Source of the DNA: Kordiimonadales bacterium IMCC3096
GTDB taxonomy: Bacteria > Pseudomonadota > Alphaproteobacteria > Minwuiales > Minwuiaceae
Reading direction: 5' to 3'
Length of the DNA: 64,000 bases
Assembly (NCBI GenBank): GCA_016865035.1
Contig: CP018227.1
Span: 3,315,501-3,379,500, forward strand
Shown one piece after another: positions 9,556-20,993 of the stretch; position 1 is the first letter of the stretch, and the number at the start of each line of letters is the position of its first letter. Below the pieces are notes generated by a model. The model did no database searches. It saw only the letters and a program-made list of their open reading frames with translations, and was not told where the DNA came from. A program made the position numbers and the translations under genes.

Positions 9556-10965
9556 ATGCAGATCGAACAGCTCTCGGCGGAAGGCCTGAAACGCGAGTTC
9601 AACATTGTTCTTTCCGCCGCTGAGGTCGAGGAACGGATGGGTGCAAAGCTGGGTGAGCTCGGCAAGCAGGTACAGATGAAGGGGTTCCGCCCCGGCAAGG
9701 TGCCGCCCCGGCTGATCCGTCAGCTCTATGGCAAGTCCGTCCTGGGCGAGGTGCTGGAGGAAGCGGTCAACGAAAGCAGCCAGAAGGCGCTGGAAGACAA
9801 TGACCTGCGCCCGGCCGCGCAGCCGAAGATCGAGATCAAGAGCTTCGACGAAGGTGCGGACCTAGAATACACGATGGCCGTCGAAGTCATTCCGGAGTTC
9901 GAGATCACCGACCTGTCGGCGCTGGAAGTCGAGCGCCTGAAGGCCGAGGTCGACGAGGACAAGGTCACGGAAGCGCTGGAGCGTCTGGCCGCCGACCAGA
10001 AGAACTACGAGAAGATCGAGGAAGACCGCCCGGCTGCCGAAGGTGACCAGGCCCTGATCGACTTCCTGGGCAAGCTGGATGGCGAGCCGTTCGAAGGTGG
10101 CGCCGGTGAGGATGTGCCGCTGGTGCTGGGCTCCGGCCAGTTCATTCCGGGCTTCGAGGAGCAGCTGATCGGCAAGTCGGTCGGCTACGAGGGCGACATC
10201 AACGTGACCTTCCCGGCGGAGTATGGTGCCGAGCACCTGGCCGGCAAGGAAGCGGTGTTCGAGATCAAGCTGAAGGAGATCCGCACGGCAGCCGAGGCGA
10301 AGATCGACGACACGCTGGCCACCAACCTGGGTCTCGAGAACCTGGAAGCCCTGCAGCAGATCATGCGTGACCGCATTGCCGAGGAATACGGCCAGGTCGC
10401 CCGCATGCGTCTGAAGCGGACCGTGCTGGACCTGCTGGCCGACCGCCATGACTTCGGCGTGCCGGAAGGCATGGTCGAGGAGGAATACGGCCAGATCGTT
10501 CGTCAGGCCAAGGCCGATGACGGCCAGGCTGATGACAGCCAGGCCGGGGAAGCGCACGATCACGATCACGATCACGATCACGACCATGATCACGATCATG
10601 CGCATGACGAGAAGCCGGTCGACGAGGGGCTGGACGACGAGAAGAAGGCCGAATACCGCGGCATTGCCGAGCGTCGCGTGCGCCTCGGCCTGGTGCTGGC
10701 CGAGATCGGTCGCCAGAACAAGCTGGAAGTCGGCCCCGAGGAAGTGAACCGCGCCATCATGGAGCAGGCCCGCAACTTCCCCGGTCAGGAACGGATGGTG
10801 ATGGAATATTACCAGAAGAACCCTGACGCGATGATGCAGCTTCGTGCGCCGCTGTTCGAGGACAAGGTCATCGATTTCATCGTCGAGATGGCGAAGGTCG
10901 AGGAGAAGGCCGTCTCCATCGAGGAGCTGACCAGGGATCCGGACGAAGAGAACGAATCGGCCTGA
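9556..10965 (+). CDS. tig: Trigger factor (ribosome-associated chaperone, peptidyl-prolyl isomerase) with His-Asp run
   Basis: Binds ribosomal protein L23 at the exit tunnel and holds nascent chains. The N-terminal domain has the ribosome-binding signature GFRPGKVPP (about residues 39-47), followed by the FKBP-type PPIase domain and the helical SurA-like C-terminal arms. Length is 469 residues against about 430-450 usually; the excess is an insertion around residues 318-352 in the C-terminal arm. It contains an alternating His-Asp tract at residues 334-351 (nine His). ATG 9556 starts MQIEQLSAEGLKREF. It heads the usual tig-clpP-clpX-lon order. Confidence 0.96.
   Translation: MQIEQLSAEGLKREFNIVLSAAEVEERMGAKLGELGKQVQMKGFRPGKVPPRLIRQLYGKSVLGEVLEEAVNESSQKALEDNDLRPAAQPKIEIKSFDEGADLEYTMAVEVIPEFEITDLSALEVERLKAEVDEDKVTEALERLAADQKNYEKIEEDRPAAEGDQALIDFLGKLDGEPFEGGAGEDVPLVLGSGQFIPGFEEQLIGKSVGYEGDINVTFPAEYGAEHLAGKEAVFEIKLKEIRTAAEAKIDDTLATNLGLENLEALQQIMRDRIAEEYGQVARMRLKRTVLDLLADRHDFGVPEGMVEEEYGQIVRQAKADDGQADDSQAGEAHDHDHDHDHDHDHDHAHDEKPVDEGLDDEKKAEYRGIAERRVRLGLVLAEIGRQNKLEVGPEEVNRAIMEQARNFPGQERMVMEYYQKNPDAMMQLRAPLFEDKVIDFIVEMAKVEEKAVSIEELTRDPDEENESA
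10555..10608 (+). repeat. His-Asp codon repeat inside tig
   Basis: Nine CAC/CAT codons alternate with GAT/GAC codons (one Ala codon interrupts near the end), encoding residues 334-351 of trigger factor. Both synonymous codons are used for each residue, so this is not a fresh single-unit expansion, although CACGAT dominates the first part. Length polymorphism by slippage is possible. Confidence 0.9.
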
Positions 10966-11045
10966 TCGGCGATCGTTTGACGGGGAACCACCAAGGGGGC
11001 TTTGCCTTGGCGTGAATCAGCGCCATATAGGGCATCTGTCTTTTT

Positions 11046-11078
11046 CCCGCAGCGGCGTTCGCGACCTGCCGCTGCGGG
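11046..11078 (+). terminator. GC-rich hairpin between tig and clpP
   Basis: Perfect 11-bp arms CCCGCAGCGGC and GCCGCTGCGGG around an 11-base loop, followed by CTTTCC. It lies 24 bases before the clpP start. It may end tig transcription or act as a 5'-leader hairpin of clpP; the poor T-run makes the terminator reading uncertain. Confidence 0.5.
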
Positions 11079-11102
11079 CTTTCCAACCTTCGAGGAGCCG
11101 AG

Positions 11103-11738
11103 ATGCAGGACCCCCGTGACGTTTACATGAACACCCTTGTCCCGATGGTCGTGGAGCAGACCAACCGGGGCGAACGGGCCTATGACATCTATTCCCGGCT
11201 GCTGAAGGAGCGGATCATCTTCATCGTCGGGCCGGTGCACGATGGCCTGTCTTCTCTGGTGACGGCGCAGCTGCTGTTTCTGGAGGCGGAGAACCCGACC
11301 AAGGAAATCTCCATCTACATCAACTCGCCGGGCGGCATCGTGACCTCCGGCCTGGCGATGTACGACACCATGCAGTACATCCGCCCGAAAGTGGCGACGC
11401 TCTGCATCGGGCAGGCCGCCTCCATGGGATCGCTGCTGCTGACGGCGGGGGAGAAGGGCATGCGTTTCAGCCTGCCGAATTCCCGCATCATGATCCATCA
11501 GCCGTCGGGCGGGTTCCAGGGGCAGGCATCGGACATCGAGATTCACGCCCGTGAGATCATCGCCCTGCGTCAGCGCCTGAACGAGATCTATGTGCATCAC
11601 ACCGGTCAGGACATCGAGACGGTTGAAAACTCGATGGACCGTGACAACTTCATGACACCACAGGATGCCGTGAAATATGGCCTCATCGATGAAGTGGTGG
11701 AGCACCGCGCGGTGCCGACGGATACGCCGGAAAGCTGA
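11103..11738 (+). CDS. clpP: ATP-dependent Clp protease proteolytic subunit
   Basis: Forms the double-heptamer peptidase chamber used by ClpX and ClpA. The 211-residue protein shows the catalytic Ser107 in GQAASMGS, the His in MIHQPSGG about 25 residues later, and the Asp in [10 protein letters not shown]. The N-terminal [20 protein letters not shown] carries the usual propeptide boundary. ATG 11103 follows CGAGGAGCC, a good ribosome binding site. It is followed after 179 bases by clpX. Confidence 0.97.
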   Translation: MQDPRDVYMNTLVPMVVEQTNRGERAYDIYSRLLKERIIFIVGPVHDGLSSLVTAQLLFLEAENPTKEISIYINSPGGIVTSGLAMYDTMQYIRPKVATLCIGQAASMGSLLLTAGEKGMRFSLPNSRIMIHQPSGGFQGQASDIEIHAREIIALRQRLNEIYVHHTGQDIETVENSMDRDNFMTPQDAVKYGLIDEVVEHRAVPTDTPES

Positions 11739-11917
11739 TCGCGGGCTGTTTTCGGGGCTGTTAACCGAACCTTGATCCGTACCGGGTCAGCATTGTCGGC
11801 AGCCTTGATCACCGTCACCTGCATGCTACCTCGCCGGGGTGCAGCACTTCGGTGGGGTTGAACGGCGGACGAGCGGCTGTCTAGAATGAGGATGGCCTTG
11901 AGAAGACTGGAGCTGAA

Positions 11918-13183
11918 ATGACCAAGCTGAGCGGCAGCGACTCGAAGAACACCCTGTATTGCTCCTTCTGCGGGAAGAGCCAGCATGAGGTGCGCAAGCT
12001 GATCGCCGGTCCCACCGTCTTCATCTGTGATGAATGCGTGGAACTCTGCATGGATATCATCCGTGAGGAGAACAAGGGATCGCTGGTTAAGACGCGGGAC
12101 GGCATTCCGACCCCGCAGGAAATCTGCACGGTGCTGGATGACTACGTGATCGGCCAGTTCGTGGCCAAGCGCGTGCTGTCCGTCGCGGTCCACAATCACT
12201 ACAAGCGCCTGAACCATTCCGGCAAGAACGGCGATGTCGAGCTGGCGAAGTCGAACATCCTGCTGATGGGGCCGACGGGCTGCGGCAAGACGCTGCTGGC
12301 CCAGACGCTGGCCCGGATCCTGGACGTGCCCTTCACCATGGCCGACGCCACCACGCTGACGGAAGCGGGCTATGTCGGCGAGGATGTGGAGAACATCATC
12401 CTGAAGCTGCTGCAGTCTGCCGACTACAATGTCGAGCGGGCGCAGCGCGGCATCGTCTATATCGACGAGGTCGACAAGATCAGCCGGAAGTCAGACAACC
12501 CGTCCATCACCCGCGACGTTTCGGGCGAGGGTGTGCAGCAGGCGCTGCTGAAGATCATGGAAGGCACGGTCGCCAGCGTTCCGCCGCAGGGTGGACGCAA
12601 GCACCCGCAGCAGGAATTCCTGCAGGTCGACACGACCAACATCCTGTTCATCTGTGGCGGTGCCTTTGCCGGTCTCGACAAGATCATCTCCGCCCGCGGG
12701 CAGGGCACGTCCATCGGCTTTGGCGCCGATGTGCGCAGCCCCGATGACCGCAAGACGGGTGAAGTGCTGGCCGAGGTGGAACCCGAGGATTTGCTGAAGT
12801 TCGGCCTGATCCCGGAATTCGTCGGACGTCTGCCGGTTCTGGCCACCCTGAGTGACCTCGACACCGAAGCGCTGGTCGAGATCCTGACGAAGCCGAAGAA
12901 TGCGCTGGTGAAGCAGTACGAGAAGCTCTTCGAGATGGAGAGTGTCGGCCTGACCTTTACCGAGGATGCCCTGACCGGCATCGCCAAGAAGGCGATTGCC
13001 CGCAAGACGGGTGCGCGTGGACTGCGATCGATTCTGGAGAATATCCTGCTCGATTCGATGTACGACCTGCCGTCCATGGATGGGGTCGAACAGGTTGTCG
13101 TCAACGGCGAGGTTGTGGAGGGTCGGGCCAAACCCCTGAAACTCTACGCGGATCGCGCCGGAGAGATGGACAACAGCGCCTGA
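11918..13183 (+). CDS. clpX: ClpX, ATP-binding subunit of ClpXP
   Basis: AAA+ unfoldase that feeds substrates to ClpP. The N-terminal C4 zinc finger (CSFC then CDEC, about residues 16-42) is followed by Walker A GPTGCGKT, Walker [10 protein letters not shown] and sensor regions. The pore loop and the ClpP-docking loop area are in the expected order. At 421 residues it is standard size. It sits downstream of clpP and upstream of lon in the conserved order. Confidence 0.97.
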   Translation: MTKLSGSDSKNTLYCSFCGKSQHEVRKLIAGPTVFICDECVELCMDIIREENKGSLVKTRDGIPTPQEICTVLDDYVIGQFVAKRVLSVAVHNHYKRLNHSGKNGDVELAKSNILLMGPTGCGKTLLAQTLARILDVPFTMADATTLTEAGYVGEDVENIILKLLQSADYNVERAQRGIVYIDEVDKISRKSDNPSITRDVSGEGVQQALLKIMEGTVASVPPQGGRKHPQQEFLQVDTTNILFICGGAFAGLDKIISARGQGTSIGFGADVRSPDDRKTGEVLAEVEPEDLLKFGLIPEFVGRLPVLATLSDLDTEALVEILTKPKNALVKQYEKLFEMESVGLTFTEDALTGIAKKAIARKTGARGLRSILENILLDSMYDLPSMDGVEQVVVNGEVVEGRAKPLKLYADRAGEMDNSA

Positions 13184-13309
13184 TCCGGGTCTGCCATTCG
13201 CACTGCGCGCGCGTGCAGTGCTTGAAGCATGAAACCAATTGCATAGATGATGACGCAGGGACCGCCGCTCCGGTGAGGGCGGTGCGGCCCGCGCGTAAAG
13301 GAGAATTGT

Positions 13310-15721
13310 GTGTCTGACGCAGAGAACATCGTGACGCTGCCGGTCCTTCCGCTCCGTGACATTGTCGTATTCCCGAACATGATCGTGCCGCTGTTTGTCG
13401 GTCGCGACCGCTCCGTCCGTGCCCTTGAGGCCGTCATGCAGGGGTCCAAGGAGATCCTGCTGGTGGCGCAGAAGGATGCGACCGTCGATGACCCGGGGGA
13501 GCGTGACATCTATCGCTACGGCGCGATTTCCACGGTCCTGCAATTGCTGAAGCTGCCTGATGGCACCGTGAAGGTTCTGGTCGAGGGCCGCCGTCGCGCG
13601 GAACTGACCGACTTCATCGAGAATCCGGAATATTTCGAGGCGACCGCCCGCACCCTGACCGAGGACGAGGGCGGCGCCGACACCGTGTCGGCCCTGGGCC
13701 GCACGGTGCTGGATCAGTTCGAGCAGTATGTGAAGGTCTCGCGCAAGGTTCCGAACGAGGTGCTGGCAACCGTCCAGCAGATCGAGGAATCCAGCAAGCT
13801 GGCCGATACGGTGGCGCAGCACCTGCAGCTGAAGCTGGCCGACAAGCAGGTCCTGCTGGAAACCCTTTCGGTTGCGGAGCGTCTGGAGAAGATCAGCGGC
13901 CTGATGGAAGGCGAGCTGGGGGTGATCCAGGTCGAGAAGAAGATCCGTGGCCGCGTGAAGCGCCAGATGGAGAAGACCCAGCGCGAGTATTACCTGAACG
14001 AGCAGATGAAGGCGATCCAGCGGGAGCTGGGCGAGGGCGATGACGGCGGCGACGAGCTGTCGGAACTGGAGCAGCGGATCGAGGAGACCAAGCTGTCCAA
14101 GGAAGCCCGCGAGAAGGCCGATCAGGAGATGAAGAAGCTGCGGGCGATGAGCCCGATGTCAGCCGAGGCCACGGTCGTGCGGAACTATCTCGACTGGCTG
14201 CTCTCGATTCCGTGGGGCAAGAAGTCCCGCGTGAAGCGCGACGTGAATGCCGCCGAGATCGTGCTCAACAACGATCACTACGGTCTGGAGAAGGTCAAGG
14301 AACGCATCCTGGAATATCTCTCGGTGCAGCAGCGCGCCAAGAAGCTGAAGGGTCCGATCCTGTGCCTCGTCGGTCCGCCGGGTGTCGGCAAGACCTCGCT
14401 CGGCAAGTCGATTGCCCGGGCGACGGGCCGGAACTTCGTGCGGCTGTCGCTGGGCGGCGTCCGTGACGAGGCGGAGGTGCGCGGTCATCGTCGTACCTAC
14501 ATCGGTTCCATGCCCGGCAAGATCGTGCAGTCGATGAAGAAGGCGAAGACGTCCAACCCGCTGTTCCTGCTGGATGAGGTCGACAAGCTGGGCGCCGATT
14601 TCCGCGGCGATCCCTCTTCGGCCCTGCTGGAGGTGCTGGATCCGGAACAGAACCACACCTTCGCGGACCATTATCTGGAGGTCGACTACGACCTGTCGGA
14701 CGTGATGTTCATCTGTACCGCCAACACGCTGCGGATGCCGCAGCCGCTGCTGGACCGCATGGAGGTCATTCGCCTCTCCGGCTACACCGAGGACGAGAAG
14801 CTGGAGATCGCGAAGCGGCACCTGCTGCCGAAGCAGATCAAGGACCATGGCCTGCGCAAGGGCGAATGGGATATCACCGACAACGCGATCCGCGACGTCA
14901 TCCGCTATTACACGCGTGAGGCCGGGGTGCGTAACCTGGAACGCGAGATGGCGAAGCTTGCCCGCAAGTCGGTCAAGGCCATCGTCACGGGTGAGGCGAA
15001 GACGGTGAAGATCACCAGCCGCAATCTCGACAAGTATGCCGGCACCCGCCGCTTCCGCTTCGGCGAGATCGAGGAAACGGACATGGTCGGTGTGACCACC
15101 GGTCTGGCCTGGACCGAAGTCGGTGGCGAACTGCTGTCGATCGAGGCGGTGATGCTGCCCGGCAAGGGCCGCATGACCATCACCGGCAAGCTTGGCGAGG
15201 TGATGCAGGAATCGATTCAGGCGGCACGCTCGCTCGTCCGGTCCCGCGCCCTTGGCTTCGGTGTCATTCCACCGACCTTCGACAAGAAGGACATCCACAT
15301 CCACGTGCCGGAGGGGGCGACGCCGAAGGACGGCCCGTCCGCCGGTATCGCCATGGTGACGTCCATTGTCTCGGTTCTGACGAACGTGCCGGTACGGCGC
15401 GACATCGCCATGACCGGGGAGGTGACCCTGCGTGGTCGCGTGCTGCCCATCGGCGGCCTGAAGGAAAAGCTGCTGGCGGCACACCGTGCCGGTATCAAGA
15501 CCGTGCTGATCCCGAAGGACAACGAGAAGGATCTGGACGATATTCCGGCCAACGTGAAGAAGGACATGGAGATCGTTCCTGTCGGGACCATTGACGATGT
15601 GCTGCCACGTGCGCTGACCGAGCCGCTGAGCGCGGTGGAGTGGGATGAGGCCGCCTACGAGGCCGAGCAGCTTGCCGCCCGCCGTGGTGATCCGGATCGG
15701 GAAGGTGTCGTCACCCACTGA
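13310..15721 (+). CDS. lon: Lon ATP-dependent protease
   Basis: An 803-residue homohexameric protease for misfolded and regulatory proteins. An N-terminal LON substrate domain (from [13 protein letters not shown]) precedes the AAA+ module with Walker A GPPGVGKT from residue 355. The C-terminal S16 peptidase domain has the catalytic Ser677 in KDGPSAG and the conserved Lys further on. The start is GTG at 13310, preceded by AAAGGAGA; no in-frame ATG gives a better N-terminus. A strong hairpin at 15812-15845 ends the transcript. Confidence 0.97.
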   Translation: MSDAENIVTLPVLPLRDIVVFPNMIVPLFVGRDRSVRALEAVMQGSKEILLVAQKDATVDDPGERDIYRYGAISTVLQLLKLPDGTVKVLVEGRRRAELTDFIENPEYFEATARTLTEDEGGADTVSALGRTVLDQFEQYVKVSRKVPNEVLATVQQIEESSKLADTVAQHLQLKLADKQVLLETLSVAERLEKISGLMEGELGVIQVEKKIRGRVKRQMEKTQREYYLNEQMKAIQRELGEGDDGGDELSELEQRIEETKLSKEAREKADQEMKKLRAMSPMSAEATVVRNYLDWLLSIPWGKKSRVKRDVNAAEIVLNNDHYGLEKVKERILEYLSVQQRAKKLKGPILCLVGPPGVGKTSLGKSIARATGRNFVRLSLGGVRDEAEVRGHRRTYIGSMPGKIVQSMKKAKTSNPLFLLDEVDKLGADFRGDPSSALLEVLDPEQNHTFADHYLEVDYDLSDVMFICTANTLRMPQPLLDRMEVIRLSGYTEDEKLEIAKRHLLPKQIKDHGLRKGEWDITDNAIRDVIRYYTREAGVRNLEREMAKLARKSVKAIVTGEAKTVKITSRNLDKYAGTRRFRFGEIEETDMVGVTTGLAWTEVGGELLSIEAVMLPGKGRMTITGKLGEVMQESIQAARSLVRSRALGFGVIPPTFDKKDIHIHVPEGATPKDGPSAGIAMVTSIVSVLTNVPVRRDIAMTGEVTLRGRVLPIGGLKEKLLAAHRAGIKTVLIPKDNEKDLDDIPANVKKDMEIVPVGTIDDVLPRALTEPLSAVEWDEAAYEAEQLAARRGDPDREGVVTH

Positions 15722-15811
15722 TTCGATGATCGGGCAGCCTGGCATGCAGGCTTGACAGCAACGCGTGCCGTTGCCGCGTCACTGAAATGCAACGTTAAGT
15801 GCATGATTTGC

Positions 15812-15845
15812 AAAGGCGGAGAATCCTTGGGATTTCTCCGCCTTT
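15812..15845 (+). terminator. Rho-independent terminator after lon
   Basis: Arms AAAGGCGGAGA-ATCC and GGATTTCTCCGCCTTT pair with a single bulge around a TTG loop, then CCCTTTG. It lies about 90 bases after the lon stop and 80 bases before hupB, separating the two transcripts. Confidence 0.75.
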
Positions 15846-15925
15846 CCCTTTGACGGGCCAAGGGTCGCCGCCTATTCTTGCCGCGGAATCACGACCTGAC
15901 CGGCAATTGATGAAGGGGACGCCTT

Positions 15926-16198
15926 GTGAACAAGAATGAGCTGGTAGCAGCAGTCGCGGAAGCGACGGAACTCTCGAAGCGCGATGCGGGCAACGCAGTT
16001 GACGCAACGCTGGCAGCAATCGAAGGCGCGATGGCGAAGGGCGACGAAGTTCGTCTGGTCGGCTTCGGCACCTTCCTGGTCGCCAAGCGGGCCGCCTCCA
16101 AGGGCCGTAACCCGCAGACCGGTGCCGAGATCGATATTCCGGCTTCCAACCAGCCGAAGTTCAAGGCTGGCAAGGCTCTGAAGGACGCGGTCAACTGA
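15926..16198 (+). CDS. hupB: HU family DNA-binding protein
   Basis: A 90-residue nucleoid protein that binds and bends DNA as a dimer. The sequence shows the HU N-terminal helices ([18 protein letters not shown]), the core VRLVGFGTF and the DNA-clasping arm with [15 protein letters not shown], including the conserved Pro that intercalates. The start is GTG at 15926 after GAAGGGGAC. It is the usual downstream neighbour of lon and has its own terminator-like hairpin at 16225-16262. Confidence 0.96.
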   Translation: MNKNELVAAVAEATELSKRDAGNAVDATLAAIEGAMAKGDEVRLVGFGTFLVAKRAASKGRNPQTGAEIDIPASNQPKFKAGKALKDAVN

Positions 16199-16224
16199 TC
16201 CTGTCCTGATTGACGACGAAGGCG

Positions 16225-16262
16225 CGCCGACCCTTTCCCTTGTCTGGTGAAAGTGGTCGGCG
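16225..16262 (+). terminator. Probable terminator after hupB
   Basis: Perfect 8-bp arms CGCCGACC / GGTCGGCG, extended by CTTT/AAAG after one mismatch, followed by TTGTCTTT. It lies 27 bases after the hupB stop and about 100 bases before tRNA-Val. Confidence 0.55.
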
Positions 16263-16360
16263 TTGTCTTTCCGGGGCCGTTGGCCCGGAGCCCGGCGATT
16301 GCTTGCCGGAGCGCGATACCCTCTCCCGGGGGATTGAAGCGTCCTGCAGGGTGAATTGAG

Positions 16361-16436
16361 GGGCGGTTAGCTCAGCTGGTAGAGCATCTCGTTTACACCG
16401 AGAGGGGCGGCAGTTCGAACCTGTCACCGCCCACCA
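16361..16436 (+). tRNA. tRNA-Val (anticodon TAC)
   Basis: A 76-base cloverleaf with acceptor GGGCGGT/ACCGCCC and an encoded CCA. The D-arm GCTCAGCTGGTAGAGC, anticodon stem TCTCG/CGAGA with loop TTTACAC (anticodon TAC) and T-arm GGCAGTTCGAACCTGTC are all present. It is located between hupB and gyrA. Confidence 0.96.
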
Positions 16437-16645
16437 CCACATCCTGCACCTGATAATGCCTCAAGCCGCTGAATATTGCGGTTTTGTGGGTCGCGGCGGC
16501 TTGCCCCGACCGTCTTCACAGGGTAATAAATCCCTGTAACAGAACAAGATTCACAGCCCCGTGCGGCCCGCCAGTCGGGCATCGTCGAAACACCAACCCG
16601 ATCAAGGGTGTGGACACGCTCCGGGCGATCCTGAGGACCTATTTC

Positions 16646-19414
16646 TTGGCAACCGAACAGGGCACTCCTCCGCCGGAATTTCCGTCGGACATTTCCGGAA
16701 TCACGATCGAGGAGGAGATGCGCCGCTCCTACCTCGACTATGCGATGAGCGTCATCGTCTCCCGCGCGCTGCCTGATGCGCGGGACGGTCTGAAGCCGGT
16801 CCACCGGCGCATCCTGCATTCGATGAACGAGAACGGATTCACCTCCGACAAGGCCTACCGCAAGTCCGCCCGCGTGGTCGGTGAGGTCATGGGCCGCTAT
16901 CACCCGCACGGTGACCAGGCGATCTATGACGCGATGGTGCGCATGGCGCAGGATTTTTCCATGCGTCTGCCGCTTCTGGACGGCCAGGGCAACTTCGGCT
17001 CCATGGACAACGACCCGCCTGCGGCCATGCGGTACACGGAAATTCGCCTGGACAAGGCGGGGGAGGCGATGCTGCAGGATATCGACCTGGATACGGTCGA
17101 TTACCAGGACAATTATGACGGCACGACCAAGGAACCCATCGTGCTGCCGTCGCGCATTCCCAATCTGCTGGTCAATGGTGCGGGCGGTATCGCCGTCGGC
17201 ATGGCCACCAATATTCCGCCGCACAATCTGGGTGAGGTCATCGACGCCTGTCTGGCGTTCGCGGAGAATCCGGCGCTGACCGCCGAGGAACTGATGGAGT
17301 TCGTGCAGGCGCCGGACTTTCCCACCGGCGGCCAGATCCTGGGCCGTGCAGGCAGCCGCGCCGCGCTGACCGAGGGGCGGGGTTCCGTCATCATGCGCGG
17401 CCGCAGCACGGTCGAGGAGATCCGCAAGGACCGCGAGGCGATCATCGTCACCGAGATTCCCTATCAGGTGAACAAGGCGGCGATGATCCAGAAGATCTCC
17501 GAAGCGGTGAAGGCCAAGCGGGTCGAGGGAATTTCGGAACTGCGCGACGAGTCGGATCGCGACGGCGTACGGGTCGTCATCGAACTGCGCCGCGATGCGA
17601 TCCCCGAGGTGGTGCTGAACCAGCTCTACCGCTACACCCCGCTGCAGACGAGTTTCCCGGTGAACAGCCTGGCGCTGCTGGCCGGGCGTCCCGAAGTCTT
17701 GAACCTGCGGGACATGATCGAGGCATTTGTCCGGTTCCGCGAAGTGGTCATTGCCCGTCGGACCCGTCATCTGCTGGGCAAGGCACGTGACCGTGCCCAT
17801 GTACTGGTCGGTCTGGCCATCGCGGTGGCGAACATCGACGAGATGATCCGCATCATCCGCGCCGCGCCGGATCCGGCATCCGCACGCGATGAACTGATGG
17901 ACCGCGTCTGGCCGGCGGAGAATGTCCGTGCGCTGATCGAACTGATCGACGATCCGACCCACAAGGTCATCGACGGCAAGTATCGTCTGTCGGAAACCCA
18001 GGCCCGCGCCATTCTGGACCTGCGGCTGAACCGCCTGACCGCGCTGGGCCAGGACGAGATCGGGGACGAACTGAAGGGACTGGGCGAGAAGATCGCCGAC
18101 TATCTGGACATCCTCTCCAGCCGGGCGCGTCTGATGGACATCCTGCGGGAGGAACTGGCGGACGTGCGCGAACGCTTCGCCACGCCGCGCCGGACCGAGA
18201 TCCTGGATATCGAGTTCGAACATGACGAGGAAGACCTGATCCAGCGTGAGGACATGGTCGTGACCGTCAGCCACAAGGGCTACATCAAGCGGGTGCCGCT
18301 TTCGACCTACCGGGTGCAGCGCCGTGGCGGCAAGGGCCGTTCCGGCATGGCCACGCGGGACGAGGATTTCGTCACCAAGGTGCATGTGGTGAACACCCAT
18401 ACGCCGGTGCTGTTCTTCTCCTCCGCCGGCAAGGTCTACAAGATGAAGACCTATCGCATTCCGCTGGCGCAGCCGAACGGTCGGGGGCGGCCGATGCAGA
18501 ACCTGCTGCCGCTGGAGCCGGGGGAGGTGATCCAGACCCTGCTGCCGCTGCCGGAGGATGAGGCGGACTGGGAGAACCATCAGGTCATGTTCGCGACCCG
18601 CAGCGGCAACGTGCGGCGCAACCTGCTGTCCGATTTCTCCAACGTGAAGTCCAACGGCAAGATCGCCATGCGGCTGGACGAGGATGATGCGCTGGTCAAT
18701 GTCCGCCTGTGCGGGGAGGAGGATGACATCCTGCTCGCCGTCGGCAGCGGCAAGTGCATCCGCTTCCGCGCCAGTGATGTGCGGGTCTTCAAGGGGCGCG
18801 ACTCCACCGGTGTCCGGGGCATCCGCCTGGTCGATGATGCCCAGGTCATTTCCATGAGCGTGCTGCGCCATGTCGATGGCACGCCTGCGGAATTCCGCGC
18901 CTATCTGAAGCACCAGAGCATGATCCGCCGGGGTGAACAGGCGGACGTCGATGGTGAGACGCCGGAGCCGCAGGACGAGGACAACGGTGACGAGGGCGAG
19001 GTTTCGCTGAGCTCGGAACGGATTGCCGAACTGGGCGCCGCGGAACAGTTGCTGATCTCCATTACCGAGAACGGGTTCGGCAAGCGTACCTCCGCCTATG
19101 AATATCGCGTCACCGGACGTGGCGGGCAGGGCATCGTCAATATCGTCACCAGTGGACGCAACGGACGCGTCGTTGCATCGGGTCCGGTGGAAGACACCGA
19201 CCACATGATGCTGATGACGAATGGCGGCAAGCTGATCCGTATCCGGGTTGACGAAGTACGCCTGGCTGGGCGCAATACGCAGGGTGTGCGTCTGTTCGAT
19301 GTCGGCAACAAGGAACAGGTCGTCTCCGTCACCCGCCTTTCGGAGGCGGAGAATGAAGGCGAGGAAGACGAGGACGAGAACGACGGCGGAAGTGAGGGGC
19401 AGGTGGAGACCTGA
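16646..19414 (+). CDS. gyrA: DNA gyrase subunit A
   Basis: Breakage-reunion subunit of the type II topoisomerase that introduces negative supercoils. Active-site Tyr130 lies in AMRYTE, and the GyrA box QRRGGKG that distinguishes GyrA from ParC is present in the C-terminal beta-pinwheel. A long acidic insert (about residues 770-790) and an acidic tail follow the family pattern in alphaproteobacteria. The best start is TTG at 16646, with GAGGA eight bases upstream, giving 922 residues beginning [13 protein letters not shown]; the frame is open further upstream but without family sequence. The quinolone-pocket residue equal to E. coli Ser83 is Gln91. Confidence 0.95.
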   Translation: MATEQGTPPPEFPSDISGITIEEEMRRSYLDYAMSVIVSRALPDARDGLKPVHRRILHSMNENGFTSDKAYRKSARVVGEVMGRYHPHGDQAIYDAMVRMAQDFSMRLPLLDGQGNFGSMDNDPPAAMRYTEIRLDKAGEAMLQDIDLDTVDYQDNYDGTTKEPIVLPSRIPNLLVNGAGGIAVGMATNIPPHNLGEVIDACLAFAENPALTAEELMEFVQAPDFPTGGQILGRAGSRAALTEGRGSVIMRGRSTVEEIRKDREAIIVTEIPYQVNKAAMIQKISEAVKAKRVEGISELRDESDRDGVRVVIELRRDAIPEVVLNQLYRYTPLQTSFPVNSLALLAGRPEVLNLRDMIEAFVRFREVVIARRTRHLLGKARDRAHVLVGLAIAVANIDEMIRIIRAAPDPASARDELMDRVWPAENVRALIELIDDPTHKVIDGKYRLSETQARAILDLRLNRLTALGQDEIGDELKGLGEKIADYLDILSSRARLMDILREELADVRERFATPRRTEILDIEFEHDEEDLIQREDMVVTVSHKGYIKRVPLSTYRVQRRGGKGRSGMATRDEDFVTKVHVVNTHTPVLFFSSAGKVYKMKTYRIPLAQPNGRGRPMQNLLPLEPGEVIQTLLPLPEDEADWENHQVMFATRSGNVRRNLLSDFSNVKSNGKIAMRLDEDDALVNVRLCGEEDDILLAVGSGKCIRFRASDVRVFKGRDSTGVRGIRLVDDAQVISMSVLRHVDGTPAEFRAYLKHQSMIRRGEQADVDGETPEPQDEDNGDEGEVSLSSERIAELGAAEQLLISITENGFGKRTSAYEYRVTGRGGQGIVNIVTSGRNGRVVASGPVEDTDHMMLMTNGGKLIRIRVDEVRLAGRNTQGVRLFDVGNKEQVVSVTRLSEAENEGEEDEDENDGGSEGQVET

Positions 19415-19455
19415 TACCGGATCGCCGTCACCAATCTCTGAAGGGGAGAGCAGAG

Positions 19456-19959
19456 TTGAGTGAACGTGAAATCGTCGGATTGTATCCCGGCACCTTCGAC
19501 CCGATCCATCTGGGTCATTTCGACATCATCCGCCGTGCCGCGCGGCTGGTGGACCGCCTGGTCATCGGCGTCGCCATCAATGCCGGCAAGGGACCGCTGT
19601 TCTCTCTGGAGGAGCGGGTGCAGATGGTCGAGCACGAGGTGAGGGAGTTCGACGGCCAGGTCGAGGTCCGTCCGTTCGAGGGGCTGCTGATGCACTTCGC
19701 CGAGGAACTCGGTGCCCGTGCCATCGTGCGCGGCCTGCGCGCGGTGTCCGACTTCGAGTACGAGATGCAGATGGTCGGCATGAACCTGCGCCTGAATTCG
19801 AACGTGGAGACCATCTTCCTGATGGCGTCCGACAGCCACCAGTTCATTGCCTCCAAGCTGGTGAAGGAGATCGCGATGCTGGATGGCAATGCGAAACCCT
19901 TCGTCTCCGCCCATGTCGCGGGCCTGCTGGAAGCCAAGGTCGCCGCGCGGAAGAAGTGA
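19456..19959 (+). CDS. coaD: Phosphopantetheine adenylyltransferase
   Basis: Penultimate step of coenzyme A synthesis (4'-phosphopantetheine plus ATP to dephospho-CoA). The 167-residue nucleotidyltransferase has the [11 protein letters not shown] signature at the N-terminus and the late IRGLR-type motif ([13 protein letters not shown]). The start is TTG at 19456, after AAGGGGAG. Its stop overlaps the GTG start of queA by 4 bases. It follows gyrA by 41 bases. Confidence 0.96.
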   Translation: MSEREIVGLYPGTFDPIHLGHFDIIRRAARLVDRLVIGVAINAGKGPLFSLEERVQMVEHEVREFDGQVEVRPFEGLLMHFAEELGARAIVRGLRAVSDFEYEMQMVGMNLRLNSNVETIFLMASDSHQFIASKLVKEIAMLDGNAKPFVSAHVAGLLEAKVAARKK

Positions 19960-20993
19960 GGGTCGATCTCTTCGATTTCGACCTGCCGCCGGAGCGGATC
20001 GCGCTTCGGCCCGCCGAGCCCAGAACCGCCGCGCGCCTGCTCGAGGTGACGGCGGACGGCGTCGCGCACGCCACCATTGCCGACCTGCCGGACCTGCTGC
20101 GCCCGGGTGACCATCTTGTGGTGAACGACACGCGGGTCATTCGCGCGCGCCTGCGGGGCCAGCGTGGCCAGGCACGGGTGGAGATCATGCTGCACATGAA
20201 TCTCGGGCCCGACTGCTGGGCCGCCTTTGCCCGGCCGGCGAAGCGGCTGCGCGTCGGTGACCGGGTGCTCTTTGCCGATGAATTCTCCGCCGAGGTGCTG
20301 GAGAAGCGGGACGCGGGGGAGGTCGTGCTGCGCTTCGACCGCCAGGACGCCGACCTCATGGCTGCCATCGACCATGTCGGTGAGCTGCCGCTGCCGCCCT
20401 ATGTGGCCTCGCGCCGGGCCGTCGATGACCGCGATACGGCGGACTATCAGACCATCATGGCCGACCGCCCCGGTGCCGTCGCTGCCCCCACGGCGGGCCT
20501 GCATTTCACCGACGGGCTGTTCGCGGAGCTGTCGGCGCGGGGCATCGACAGCACGCGCGTGACGCTGCATGTGGGGGCGGGCACCTTTCTGCCGGTGAAG
20601 GCTGATGACACCACCGAGCACCGGATGCATGCGGAAGTGGGGGAGATCACGGCGGAGGCCGCGGCCCGGATCAATGAAGCGCGCGCGGCGGGGGGGCGGA
20701 TCGTGTCGGTCGGTACCACGTCGCTCCGCCTGCTGGAGAGCGCGGCGGACGAGGACGGGACCATCCGGCCCTATCATGCGGCGACGGATATCTTTATCAC
20801 GCCCGGATATGCCTTCCGCGCCGTGGACATGCTGATGACCAATTTCCACCTGCCCCGCTCGACCCTGTTCATGCTCGTCTCCGCCTTTACCGGTCTGGAG
20901 CGGATGCAGGCCGCCTATGCCACCGCGATCGCGGAGGGCTATCGCTTCTATTCCTACGGCGACGCGACCCTGCTGCACCGGGTGTCGGCATGA
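19956..20993 (+). CDS. queA: S-adenosylmethionine:tRNA ribosyltransferase-isomerase
   Basis: Transfers and isomerises the ribose of SAM onto preQ1 in tRNA to make epoxyqueuosine. The 345-residue sequence has the conserved [14 protein letters not shown] start, HLVVNDTRV, the PTAGLHFT block and [12 protein letters not shown] at 19956 overlaps the coaD stop (GTGA), and its own stop overlaps the tgt start (ATGA), so coaD-queA-tgt is translationally coupled. Confidence 0.96.
   Translation: MRVDLFDFDLPPERIALRPAEPRTAARLLEVTADGVAHATIADLPDLLRPGDHLVVNDTRVIRARLRGQRGQARVEIMLHMNLGPDCWAAFARPAKRLRVGDRVLFADEFSAEVLEKRDAGEVVLRFDRQDADLMAAIDHVGELPLPPYVASRRAVDDRDTADYQTIMADRPGAVAAPTAGLHFTDGLFAELSARGIDSTRVTLHVGAGTFLPVKADDTTEHRMHAEVGEITAEAAARINEARAAGGRIVSVGTTSLRLLESAADEDGTIRPYHAATDIFITPGYAFRAVDMLMTNFHLPRSTLFMLVSAFTGLERMQAAYATAIAEGYRFYSYGDATLLHRVSA

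Noticed and set aside
10555-10608. Short tandem repeats that could suggest a CRISPR or VNTR locus
   Set aside because: They are the His-Asp codons of trigger factor, with no spacers and no cas genes.
11006-11032. Sigma-32-like promoter (CTTG ... CATATAG) before clpP
   Set aside because: The spacing between the two elements is only about 14 bases and the -10 part is weak; too poor to call.
16424-19204. 926-codon open frame antisense to gyrA
   Set aside because: Shadow frame in GC-rich DNA; the gyrA frame is unmistakable and the antisense protein has no recognisable sequence. The same applies to long antisense frames over lon, clpX, malonyl-CoA decarboxylase, ccoN and dabA.
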